Origin: Deltaproteobacteria bacterium
Lineage (GTDB): Bacteria; Myxococcota_A; UBA796; GCA-2862545
Length of the DNA: 64,000 bases
Direction of reading: 5' to 3'
Assembly: GCA_007693595.1 (NCBI GenBank)
Contig: REDI01000041.1
Location: 124,001 to 188,000 of the forward strand
The notes below the pieces were generated by a model, which did not search any database, was not told where the DNA came from, and saw only the letters and a list, made by a program, of their open reading frames with translations. Each line of letters starts with the position of its first letter. The stretch's first letter is position 1. Below are positions 26,014 to 34,816 of the stretch, piece by piece. The position numbers and the translations under genes were made by a program.

Positions 26014-26109
26014 ACGCGCTCCGTGGGAGGGGGGAGCTTACCTCAGCCGGGGACCGCTGGACAGCCCGCGGCGGATCTGGTGGTATGGCAGGGATTTCGC
26101 GCGAGGTGC

Positions 26110-29100
26110 TCAGGCTGCCGGATCGCCGAGGCGGCGCGCGAGGAAGGCACCGATCTCGGCCGGTTGCTCGGTTCGGACACGGTCGAGGACCCGATCGAGG
26201 GTGTCGCGGATCCGAGGATCGGGATCAACGCGGGCGAAGAGCGCCAGCAGCTCCACCCGCAAGCCGTCGTAGCCCTCGCCCTCCATAGCGGACAGGCCAC
26301 GTTTAGCGGCGGTTCGCGCCGAGCCGGTGTCACCGGCCAGCCGGAGGGCTTCGCCAGCGTCGAGGCAGATTAAGACATGGCGGAGGATCACCCGTGGCGG
26401 GGTTCGGCGCAGGCACCAGTGCGCCAGCTCGACGGCGCGCTCGGGCTGACGTCGTGCGGTGGCGAGGGCGCGAAGCGCGCCGTGTTGTCCGCCGGGATCT
26501 TCGACGGGATCGGGGGTGAGCGCCAAGGGATCGGGAAGCACTGCGAGAACTTGATCGGGCTGGTCGAGCACCGCCAGGCACCGGGCCAGCCGCAGGCGCA
26601 AGGCCCCTGCGTTCGGGGGGTTGAGCCGGAGCCAGGTCGTCGCCTTGTCGAGCGCTTTGGCGCACTGAGCGGGCGGAGCCGTGCGCACCGAGACCTCGAG
26701 GAGGGTGAGCCAAGCCTCGGCCAGCCGGTGGTCGATCTCGGCGCGCTCGACCAGAGCGACGAGGGCCTGCGCCCTCCGCTTGGCTGTGGCGTAGCGTCCG
26801 GCCGCCAAGTCGAGCTCGACCGATCGCGAGAGCACCGCGGCGCGGACGCGGCTGTCGCCGCCGGAGTGGAGGAGGTTCTCGGCTCGCTCCAGATGAACCG
26901 TGGCGTCGTGGAGCCTCCCCTGCAAGATGCGCAGGTTCGAGATCCCGCGATGAGCGCGCGCCTTGGCGTCGCCGTTGCGCGCCCGCTGGAGCGCCTCGGC
27001 CCACAGCGACTCCGCCGCGTCGAGATCGTGGCTGCGGAGGTGAAGGTCGGCCAGCGCCCGAACCGATGCTGCCCGCTCGATCGAGGACTCAGGGAGGAGG
27101 GAGAGGGCCTCTTCGAGGAAGGGTCGCGCCGCATCGAAGGCCCCGAGCCGGTGGTGCGCGCGCCCGAGACCTGCCACGCTCCGGCCGATGGCGTCGGAGT
27201 CTTGCGAGAGGCGGGCTGCGGTGACGGCCTGGTGCAGCGAGGTGGTGGCGTCTTTCCAGCGCCCCTCGCTGAGCATGGCCTCACCGTGGAGGAGGTGGAG
27301 CTTGCATCGGAGCTCGACCGCGATGGTAGGGTCGAGGCTGCGCTCGGCGGCGGGGGCCAGTCGGAGCGCCCGATCCAGGTGCCGCAGGACGAGGTTCGTC
27401 TGTTGCTCGCGGGCGGCGTGGCGCGCGGCCTTGAGGAGGAGGGGATAGGCGGCGGCGGGCTGCCCGGAGGCCTCGTAATGGCGCGCCTGCTCTGCGTGGA
27501 GGCGAGAGCTGCGCCGTCCCCCGATCGCTTCAGCGATCGTGGCGTGCATGCCCATGCGACGCTTTGGGGGGATCCGCTCGAAGAGGGTGGTGTCGAGCCA
27601 GGGAACGGCGAAGGTGAGCCTGGGCTTGTCCGATTCGGAGCTGATCTGGCACAGCCCGGCTTCGACGAGTCGTTCGGCGGTGGAGGGGGCGGCGCCCGCA
27701 CATTGGCAGGCTAGATCGACCGAGGCGGGACGACCGATCACCGCGAGAAACTCCGCCAACCCCAGGGCCTCGGGGTCGAGCTGATCCAGACGCTCTTCGA
27801 GACGCTCTCGGACCATCGCGGGCACGGGCAGCGCACGCCGAGCGAGCTCCTTGAGCGGCAGGGTCGAGACCAGGCGCCCGTCCTCGCGCCGCAGCCATCC
27901 CGACCGCAGGAGCGCTCCGATCTGCTGATCGACCGCACCTGGAAGTCCACCGAGCTCCCGCAGAAAGCGCCGGGCCAACGCGGAGCCGGTGGTGCCGCGT
28001 AGGCCGCGATCGCGCAGCATGAGCTGGAGTGCCTCGCGGTCGAGCCCCTCGAGGGGGAGCCGCTCGGCGGGCAGTCCAGTGCTCTCTCCTTCGAGAAAGG
28101 GCTCGACCCCAGCGCCCCCCGTACGAGCCGTACACAAGACGAGCAGAGGCTCCACGTCGAGCACGACCAGCTTGTTCACAAGCCTGCCGATGGCTTCGAG
28201 CATGCGTGCGCTCAGCCGATCGACATCATCGATGCACAAGATCGTCGGCCGCCCCCGGACGGCCTGAGCCAGCCCGCGCAGGTGTTGCTTGGGGGGCTGC
28301 TCGGCCGCCTTGGGATCGAGCTCTCGGAGCAAGGCGGTGATGGGGTTCTTGGAGCTGGCATCGACCAGGGCGACCCGGATCTCGGCTTGTCGGGCAAGCT
28401 TCGCCAGCATCTTGAGCGTGAAGGAGCGGCCCATGCCGTCGGCGCCCGTGAGGGCGACCACCCCGCCGACCCCCTCCTGCAGGGCGCTGAGTCGCTCGCG
28501 AATGGTGGCGAGCAGGTCGTCGCGACCGCGCAGCGGAGGGACATCGGGATCGTCCTCGTCGTCGAGGGCGGCGAGCACGGCGCGGGCGCTGGGGAAGCGT
28601 TGGCTCTTCTCTTTGTAGAGGAGTCGCTGGCACACCGACTCGAGACGGCGGGGCACGTCGGGACGAAGCGCGCTGGGTGCAGGGGGGGTGTGGCTGAGGT
28701 GCCGGGCGAGGAAGCCTGTGATCGAGTCCGCTTCGATGGGCTTTCTTCCGGTGATCATGAGGTAGAGCACGGCGCCCAGGCTGTAGAGGTCGGTACGCGC
28801 GTCGACCGGCTCGTCGGTGATCTGCTCGGGAGCCATGAAGGCGATCGTGCCCACCAAGTTGCCGTGCATGGTCAGCGCGGTCGCGTTGGAGCGGTGGTCC
28901 TTGACGACCCCGAAGTCTGAGAGGTGAGGATTGCCCACCTGATCGATGAGCACGTTGGCGGGCTTGATGTCGCGATGGATCAATCCCCGGTCGTGGATGT
29001 GGGCCAGTGCTCCGCATAAGCCACGTAGGATCCGCTCGGCTCGCTCCCACTGGTCCTTGGGCGGCACCTCGCGCCAGGCCGCGAGCTCTTCGTCGAGGTC

Positions 29101-29397
29101 GCGGCCGTCGATGAGCTCCATGGCGATCCACGGGTAGCCATCTTCGATGCCGGTCTCGTAGACCCGCACGATGCAGGGGTGGTCGAGGCGCGCGAGCGCG
29201 CGGTACTCTCTTGTGAATCGTCGAACTTCATCGGTGCCGACGCTCGCGGGATGGAGGACCTTCACCGCGACGGGACGGCCTTCGTCGTCGGTCGCGCGAA
29301 AGACGGTCGCGTTGCCCCCGCGGCCCAGAGGCTCCCCGAGGCGGTAGCGGCCCACCCGCCCCCCCTGGCGCGGCCCCGTCGGCTGATCGTCGCTCAT
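26110..29397 (-). CDS. Giant Ser/Thr protein kinase - degenerate ATPase - TPR protein (paralogue 2)
   Basis: The 1095-residue product has an apparently active kinase domain: GRGGNA loop, Lys46, HRDIKPAN with Asp143, and DFG. Its ATPase domain differs from the two siblings: Walker A reads GADGMGRS (about 318-325), with Arg324 replacing the invariant Lys, while the Walker B-like TILCIDDVD is kept. ATP hydrolysis may therefore be lost while binding is retained. A long TPR-like region follows. The ATG at 29395-29397 overlaps the stop of paralogue 3 in an ATGA (29394-29397), indicating translational coupling. The ATG at 29409 is in frame but less likely. Confidence 0.88.
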   Translation of the reverse strand: MSDDQPTGPRQGGRVGRYRLGEPLGRGGNATVFRATDDEGRPVAVKVLHPASVGTDEVRRFTREYRALARLDHPCIVRVYETGIEDGYPWIAMELIDGRDLDEELAAWREVPPKDQWERAERILRGLCGALAHIHDRGLIHRDIKPANVLIDQVGNPHLSDFGVVKDHRSNATALTMHGNLVGTIAFMAPEQITDEPVDARTDLYSLGAVLYLMITGRKPIEADSITGFLARHLSHTPPAPSALRPDVPRRLESVCQRLLYKEKSQRFPSARAVLAALDDEDDPDVPPLRGRDDLLATIRERLSALQEGVGGVVALTGADGMGRSFTLKMLAKLARQAEIRVALVDASSKNPITALLRELDPKAAEQPPKQHLRGLAQAVRGRPTILCIDDVDRLSARMLEAIGRLVNKLVVLDVEPLLVLCTARTGGAGVEPFLEGESTGLPAERLPLEGLDREALQLMLRDRGLRGTTGSALARRFLRELGGLPGAVDQQIGALLRSGWLRREDGRLVSTLPLKELARRALPVPAMVRERLEERLDQLDPEALGLAEFLAVIGRPASVDLACQCAGAAPSTAERLVEAGLCQISSESDKPRLTFAVPWLDTTLFERIPPKRRMGMHATIAEAIGGRRSSRLHAEQARHYEASGQPAAAYPLLLKAARHAAREQQTNLVLRHLDRALRLAPAAERSLDPTIAVELRCKLHLLHGEAMLSEGRWKDATTSLHQAVTAARLSQDSDAIGRSVAGLGRAHHRLGAFDAARPFLEEALSLLPESSIERAASVRALADLHLRSHDLDAAESLWAEALQRARNGDAKARAHRGISNLRILQGRLHDATVHLERAENLLHSGGDSRVRAAVLSRSVELDLAAGRYATAKRRAQALVALVERAEIDHRLAEAWLTLLEVSVRTAPPAQCAKALDKATTWLRLNPPNAGALRLRLARCLAVLDQPDQVLAVLPDPLALTPDPVEDPGGQHGALRALATARRQPERAVELAHWCLRRTPPRVILRHVLICLDAGEALRLAGDTGSARTAAKRGLSAMEGEGYDGLRVELLALFARVDPDPRIRDTLDRVLDRVRTEQPAEIGAFLARRLGDPAA

Positions 29398-32300
29398 GGA
29401 CTCCCCCATCCGATCGAGAGGAAGGTCTCGCCCTCGTCGCGGGGAAGGCTAGCCGCCAGGGAGCGCGCCAGGGCAGACGCGACCCGGCGGTGGCGCGCTT
29501 TGGCACCGGGCTCCTCGACCGCTCGGGCCAGGGCGTGATGGGCGAGTAACTGGTAAAAGCGGTAGCCCGAGGTCTCGGCGGTCGAGAGCGCGCGGCGCAG
29601 GACCTCGAGGCTACGCTCAGGCGCCCCCAAGGCGATCCAGGCCTCCCCAGTGGCCAGATCGGTTCGGACCCGAACCAACGGCCAGGGCTCACGGTCGCTG
29701 GGCACGCGCTCCAGCTCTGCGCGAGCCCGCTCTTGGTGCTTGAGGCGGGCCAGCGCGAGGGCTCGCAGGGCTCGGACCATGGGGGCAACCCCCTCGGAGT
29801 CGAACTCGACCAGGAGCGGGAACAGCTGGTCGAGCACCTCGAGGGACGTGGAGAGGTCGCCCGTCTCGATCGAGATCCGGGCGAGGGTGACCAGGGCGGG
29901 GATCTCGTCCTCGCGGGCCTCGAGCTCGCTCGTGAGTCGGGCGGCCTCACGGGCGTCGCGCAGGGCCTCGTCGAGCCGGCCCAGATCGGCGAGGGCGCGA
30001 GCCCGGTGTGTCAGTCCGAGGGCGGTGCCGAGGGGGTGGTGGACCTCCCGCGCCTGGGCGAGGGTGATCTCGGCGAGGGTGAGCGCCTTCTTGAGCAGCC
30101 CCGTGGCGTGGTAGAGTTCGCAAAGGTTGACTCGGACGACCGCGAGCGGCGCAAGCATCCCTAGCCGCTCGAAGACTTCGGCGGAGCGCTCGAGCTGGCG
30201 GCGAGCCTCCATGGTCTGTCCGGTACAGATCGCGAGGATCCCCAGGCCGTTGTAGCCGAAGCCGACCGCGCGCTGGTCGTCGGCTGCCTCGGCCATCTGG
30301 AGGGATTGACGCCACTTGGCCTCGGCACCCTCGAGATCGCCCCGGGTCCAGTCTACCGCGCCGAGCTGGTAGAGGGGAGCGGTGCGAAGCGCGGGATCGT
30401 GGGCGGCGATCGCACGGTCCAGGGCCTTCTCGAGCCAGGGGCGGGCGGCCTCGCACTGACCGCGGTTGCGGAGCTGGTGACCGATCTCGGCCAAGGTCCG
30501 ACTTTCGAGGTTGGGATCCTCGATCAGCTCGGCGAGCTGGGTGGCGAGGCGGGCGGCCCGAAGCGCCTTCTCGGGCTGGCCGACCGCCACGAGGCACTGG
30601 CTACGAACCAGATGCAGCTCAGCCAAGGCGCGCTCTGCATCCTCGAGCACCAGATAGCGTCGCGCGCTCGGCTCCATGTGAAGGGCGCGGTCCAGATAGC
30701 CCAGCGCCTCTTCCCACAGGCTCGCCTGCACCCGCCGATGCGCGGTTCGGATCAGGTAGGCACAGGCCTTTGGAGCGATCCCTGCCTGCTCGAAGTGATG
30801 AGCGAGATCTTCGACGTGATCGTGGATGTCGCGGCGATGAAACCGTTCGATCGCTTCACCGAGTCGTTGATGCAGCGCCCGGAGCTCGTTGGGGGAGAGG
30901 GACTCGAGCAGGACGCCACGGAAGCGCTGGTGAGCCAGCTCGAACTGCTCGTCGCCTTCGCCTTGGGTCTCGTCGGCGATCCCCGCCTCGACCAGCTCGT
31001 CGACGGCTTCGAGGGTGGGCTCGTCGGCGAGGTCCACCAGCTCCGAGAGCAGCTCCAGCGCCACGTGACGACGGGACAGGGCGAGGACGACCGCGACCTG
31101 ACGGGCGCGTGGGCTCAGGGGCTCCAGCCGCTCGGTCAGGGCGTGTCGCAGCGAGGCGGGCATCGGCAGGCTGGAGCGCGTGATGTCGGCGGGATCGAGG
31201 GTGACGCGCCACGCCGGGCCGTCGCGGACCAGCAGGCCCTCGTCGGTGAGGGTGCGGAGCATGTCCGCGAGGTAGGCTGGGGAGCCATCGCTCTCGGCGT
31301 GCAGTCGTGCGGCCAGCGGGAGGGCGGTCTCGTCGTCGCGCACCAAGGTGAGGAGCAGCTCTTCGACCTCGTTGCGCTGCAGGGGCCCGAGGGTGTGAAT
31401 GTGTAGAGCCTCGACCTGCTCGAGTCGCTGCTCAAGGGCGGAAGTGACGCCCTCGTTGACCTCTTGGCTCAAGATGAAGGCGATCGACTCTTCGCTGAGC
31501 TCCACCGTGTTGCGGACCAGGTACTCGAGCATGTCGAGGGAGGCCCCATCGAGTTCGTGCAGGTCGTCGAGGATCACGACGAGGGGCGCTCTGGCGGTGA
31601 GTAAGGGCTTGAACGCGGCCAGCACGGGGTACCGCTCGCGGCTCGCTCCGACGGAGCCGGTGAAGGTTTCTCGGATGACCTCAGGGACCTCGTCGGGGGC
31701 TAGGGCGGTGAGTACGCGACTGAAGAGGCCGAAGGGGGGGTCATCGTGGCTCGCCTTGGCCCGGAGGACCGTGAGGCCATGACGCCGGGCCCGCGCCTCG
31801 GCCAGGTCCAGAACTCGGGTCTTGCCCACGCCGCCTTGACCCTGGACGAGGAGGGCCGCGCCTGGGCCCCCCTGCTCCAGCGAGGAGAGGGTCTCGCGGA
31901 GGCGGGCGCGGACCTGGGTTCGACCCACCATGCGCGGGGGCCAGTGCTCGGCTTGCTCGGTCGGCTCAAGGTCGCCGAGGAGGTGAAGGAGGTGTGCGGC
32001 CGACGCGAAACGGTCCGCGGGATCTTTCTTGAGCAGCCGCATGCAGACGTCGCTGAGCTGGCCAGGGATCCGAGGATCGAGCTCGCGCGGCGGCCTGGGG
32101 GTCTCGTGGAGGTGCTTCTCGAGCCAGCCCTGTAGCGAGCGCGCCTGGAAGGGGCGCTGGCCGGTGAGCATGGTGTAGAGGATCGCGCCGAGGCTGTAGA
32201 GGTCGGCGCGGGCGTCGACGGCGCCTCCCTCGATCTGCTCTGGGGCGATCCAGGCCGCGGTACCCATGATCTCGTGGACGCCAGTGAGCTCGGAGCCGAG

Positions 32301-32807
32301 CTCCTTGACCACGCCAAAGTCCATGAGCTTGACGGCCCCATCGGGTCGGACCATGACATTGCCCGGGGTGAGGTCGCGGTGAACGAGGCCCCGCTCGTGC
32401 AGGTAGTCGAGGGCGCGGAGGATCTGCACCAGCACGCCCTGGGTGCGGGTGAAGCGCTCGGCGTGCTCCATCCCGCGCCAGGACTCGATCTCAGCCTTGA
32501 GATCCCGGCCGGGCACGAGCTCCATGCTGTACCAGGGGCGCTCGCCCAGCAGCCCCCACTCGAAGACCCGCAGCACGTTGGGATGGTGCAGCTTGGAGAG
32601 CGAACGGAACTCTCGGCGGAAGCGGCTCCGGCTCTCGGCGCCAGGACCAAGCGGCCGCAAGACCTTGACGGCCACCTTGGAGTCGTCGCGGACGTCGCGT
32701 GCGGCGTAGACCGAGGCCATGCCCCCCTTGGCGATGAAGCGCACCACCTCGTAGGGCCCGAGACGGTCTCCGGCTCGGACATCTCCGGAACCGTCACCCT
32801 CGGTCAT
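29394..32807 (-). CDS. Giant Ser/Thr protein kinase - AAA/STAND ATPase - TPR protein (paralogue 3, first in the cluster)
   Basis: The 1137-residue product has a kinase domain with AKGGMA loop, Lys48, HRDLTPGN (Asp145; the usual Lys of HRDLKP is Thr) and DFG. An ATPase with intact Walker A GQGGVGKT (323-330) and Walker B VVILDDLHE follows, then about 600 residues of TPR-like repeats. It leads a unit of three tandem paralogues and is divergent from a PP2C phosphatase at 32927. The ATG at 32807 is chosen by analogy with the kinase N-termini of its siblings; ATGs at 32843 (with AAGGAG farther upstream) and 32870 are in frame, so up to 21 extra residues are possible. Substrates unknown. Confidence 0.88.
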   Translation of the reverse strand: MTEGDGSGDVRAGDRLGPYEVVRFIAKGGMASVYAARDVRDDSKVAVKVLRPLGPGAESRSRFRREFRSLSKLHHPNVLRVFEWGLLGERPWYSMELVPGRDLKAEIESWRGMEHAERFTRTQGVLVQILRALDYLHERGLVHRDLTPGNVMVRPDGAVKLMDFGVVKELGSELTGVHEIMGTAAWIAPEQIEGGAVDARADLYSLGAILYTMLTGQRPFQARSLQGWLEKHLHETPRPPRELDPRIPGQLSDVCMRLLKKDPADRFASAAHLLHLLGDLEPTEQAEHWPPRMVGRTQVRARLRETLSSLEQGGPGAALLVQGQGGVGKTRVLDLAEARARRHGLTVLRAKASHDDPPFGLFSRVLTALAPDEVPEVIRETFTGSVGASRERYPVLAAFKPLLTARAPLVVILDDLHELDGASLDMLEYLVRNTVELSEESIAFILSQEVNEGVTSALEQRLEQVEALHIHTLGPLQRNEVEELLLTLVRDDETALPLAARLHAESDGSPAYLADMLRTLTDEGLLVRDGPAWRVTLDPADITRSSLPMPASLRHALTERLEPLSPRARQVAVVLALSRRHVALELLSELVDLADEPTLEAVDELVEAGIADETQGEGDEQFELAHQRFRGVLLESLSPNELRALHQRLGEAIERFHRRDIHDHVEDLAHHFEQAGIAPKACAYLIRTAHRRVQASLWEEALGYLDRALHMEPSARRYLVLEDAERALAELHLVRSQCLVAVGQPEKALRAARLATQLAELIEDPNLESRTLAEIGHQLRNRGQCEAARPWLEKALDRAIAAHDPALRTAPLYQLGAVDWTRGDLEGAEAKWRQSLQMAEAADDQRAVGFGYNGLGILAICTGQTMEARRQLERSAEVFERLGMLAPLAVVRVNLCELYHATGLLKKALTLAEITLAQAREVHHPLGTALGLTHRARALADLGRLDEALRDAREAARLTSELEAREDEIPALVTLARISIETGDLSTSLEVLDQLFPLLVEFDSEGVAPMVRALRALALARLKHQERARAELERVPSDREPWPLVRVRTDLATGEAWIALGAPERSLEVLRRALSTAETSGYRFYQLLAHHALARAVEEPGAKARHRRVASALARSLAASLPRDEGETFLSIGWGSP

Positions 32808-32926
32808 TAGGCTTGCGCCGTGGTCATGGTGATGGGGGCCCATGGGGCGTGCGCTCTCCTTCCGCGGCACCGCGTCCTTACACTATAGTGCCTCACACCC
32901 GAGGTGCATGCGGGAGTGGAGGCGCT

Positions 32927-33694
32927 GTGGAGCTTGAGGCGTATGCGCGGACGGATCCAGGGCCGGTTCGCGAGAATAACGAAGACAACATGTTGCTCGA
33001 TCTGCACAGGGGCATCTTTATGGTCGCCGATGGCATGGGCGCGCACGCCTTCGGCGAGGTCGCGGCCGAGATCGCAGTCGACGTCGTGCACCGGATCCTG
33101 TGTCAGGAGCACGAAGATCCCGACGAGACACGCCTCATGCGAGAGGTCGAGGTCGAGGAGGACGCCGATAAGCTTCGCGAGCGGCTGCGTTACGCCATGA
33201 ACCAGGCCTCGATCGCGATCCGGCGTAAGGCGGTCGAGATGTCGGGGGCTGACGACATGGGTACGACGCTGGTGGTCCTCATCGTCGACGAAGAGCAAGC
33301 CCACCTCGCTCATGTGGGCGACTCGCGGGCCTACCTCTACCGCGATGCCCGCCTGATCCGGCTCACCCGAGACCATACGGTCGTCCAGCAGGAGATCGAC
33401 GCGGGCAGGCTCACCCCCGAGCTCGCGCGCCTCGTGCCACAGAAGAACATCCTGACGCAGTCGGTCGGCTTTCACGGGGTGGTCGAGCCCGACACCTCGA
33501 CCCGCTTCGTCCACCCCGGAGATCTCTTCATCTTGTGTAGCGACGGGCTGACAGACACCCTCACCGACGCCGAGATCGGAGAGATCGCCAAGGCGCACCC
33601 TGCCGATATGCTGGCGGATGCCCTGGTCGAGACCGCGCTGAGTCGAGGCGCTCAAGACAACGTGACCGCACTCTCGGTGCTCCTCGGCCCCTAA
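32927..33694 (+). CDS. PP2C-type Ser/Thr protein phosphatase
   Basis: The 255-residue product matches bacterial Stp/PstP phosphatases that dephosphorylate Ser/Thr kinases and their targets. Metal-binding motifs are visible: DPGPVRENNEDN near the N-terminus, MVADGMGAHAFGE, AHVGDSRAYLYR, and LCSDGLTDTL near the end. No membrane segment. The GTG at 32927 gives the family's usual N-terminus (GGAGG four bases upstream). A TATAGT at 32885-32890 might be its -10 box. Divergence from three giant Ser/Thr kinases strongly suggests they form a kinase/phosphatase module. Confidence 0.92.
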   Translation: MELEAYARTDPGPVRENNEDNMLLDLHRGIFMVADGMGAHAFGEVAAEIAVDVVHRILCQEHEDPDETRLMREVEVEEDADKLRERLRYAMNQASIAIRRKAVEMSGADDMGTTLVVLIVDEEQAHLAHVGDSRAYLYRDARLIRLTRDHTVVQQEIDAGRLTPELARLVPQKNILTQSVGFHGVVEPDTSTRFVHPGDLFILCSDGLTDTLTDAEIGEIAKAHPADMLADALVETALSRGAQDNVTALSVLLGP

Positions 33695-33715
33695 GCGGAG
33701 GCGACGTGCCGAGGG

Positions 33716-34816
33716 CTACTCTTCGTCCTCGCTCTCGAGCTCCGATGTGCCGGCCAGGATCTCGGGCAAGTCGGCTACGAGCCCGTCGGCCTGCGACAGG
33801 GGCAGGCTCACCAGACCCCGCGTGAAGGGCCCCTCCGCGTAGTATCCGCGCTGGCTGTCGTCCTCGCTCCCGTCGTTGGTTGGCCCCGAGAGCAGGGTCA
33901 CGGTCCACACGGGGCCTTCTCGGCTCTTGAGCTCCATCTCAAGGACGGGCTGCAGTCCTTCGGGGCGCTCCGCGACGTAGTCCAGGGCGCTCAGGCGGGA
34001 TGCGGAGACAAGCCAGTTGCCGGCCGCTTGATCGGCCGTGTCACGGTCCGCGGGGTCGGCCCAGAAGGATCGGGCCCTATCGTCGGGGTTGCGCTGGACC
34101 CAGGTGCGCTCCTGGCCGTCGTGCCGCAGGGTGACCCGCTCGACCTCGCCTGCGCTCAGGGGGTGAAGGCGCCGCTCGGCGAAGGTGCGGGCGCTGCTCT
34201 CGAGGCGCGAGAGCGCGCGGCGCTCGACGAGGAAGACGCGATCGTCGCGCTGCAGGTAACGCGAGCGCTCGCCGTAGGTCGCGTTGCCGACAAGCAGGGT
34301 AATCGGCCCGGCCTTGCGGTCGATGGTCAGCGTCGCGTGCGGGGTGTCGAAGCCGAAGTCTACATCGACGCCTCGGACGGTGAGCTCGCGGGTGGCCCGG
34401 AAGGGCGCGAAGGACTCCCAGACCTTGTCGGCCTGCTCGTTGCCCAAGAAGGACACCGTGGTCTCGACGATCTCGGGCTCGGGAGGCGGTGGCGGCGGCG
34501 GCGGCTCGGCCTCGGGGTCGTCTGGGTCGATGTCGATCTCGGGTGGCGGGGGCGCGGGCGGGCTGACCTCGGTGCGGGTGGTGGAGGTGATCCACAGGTA
34601 CTCCCCGCGGTCATCGCGCTTGCGCTCGATGGTGACATCGGCCGCCTCGCTCTTGAGCGAGACTTGTCGCAGGTCGGAGGGGCTCGCGAGATAGACGGGC
34701 ACGCCCTCGTCGGGGGTGGAGGCCCCCGAGCTGCTGTCGTGGTGGACCAGGTAGGTGGCTGCCAGGCTGATGGCGAGGGCACCGCCGAGAACTCCGACTT
34801 CGATGATCTGCTTCAT
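33716..34816 (-). CDS. DUF4340 domain-containing protein
   Basis: The 366-residue product starts at the ATG 34814-34816 with a signal-anchor helix (MKQIIEVGVLGGALAISLAA), preceded by GGAGG. It then has an acidic Pro/Asp/Glu-rich stretch (about 95-120) and a DUF4340 region with repeated beta structure. Proteins of this family follow GldG-type ABC subunits in many bacteria; their function is not established. The start overlaps the stop of the GldG gene in an ATGA (34813-34816). It is the last gene of the four-gene ABC operon. Confidence 0.8.
   Translation of the reverse strand: MKQIIEVGVLGGALAISLAATYLVHHDSSSGASTPDEGVPVYLASPSDLRQVSLKSEAADVTIERKRDDRGEYLWITSTTRTEVSPPAPPPPEIDIDPDDPEAEPPPPPPPPEPEIVETTVSFLGNEQADKVWESFAPFRATRELTVRGVDVDFGFDTPHATLTIDRKAGPITLLVGNATYGERSRYLQRDDRVFLVERRALSRLESSARTFAERRLHPLSAGEVERVTLRHDGQERTWVQRNPDDRARSFWADPADRDTADQAAGNWLVSASRLSALDYVAERPEGLQPVLEMELKSREGPVWTVTLLSGPTNDGSEDDSQRGYYAEGPFTRGLVSLPLSQADGLVADLPEILAGTSELESEDEE

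Noticed and set aside
30306-31406. 366-codon plus-strand frame inside a kinase gene
   Set aside because: Antisense to the TPR region of a kinase whose domains are certain; low-complexity product.
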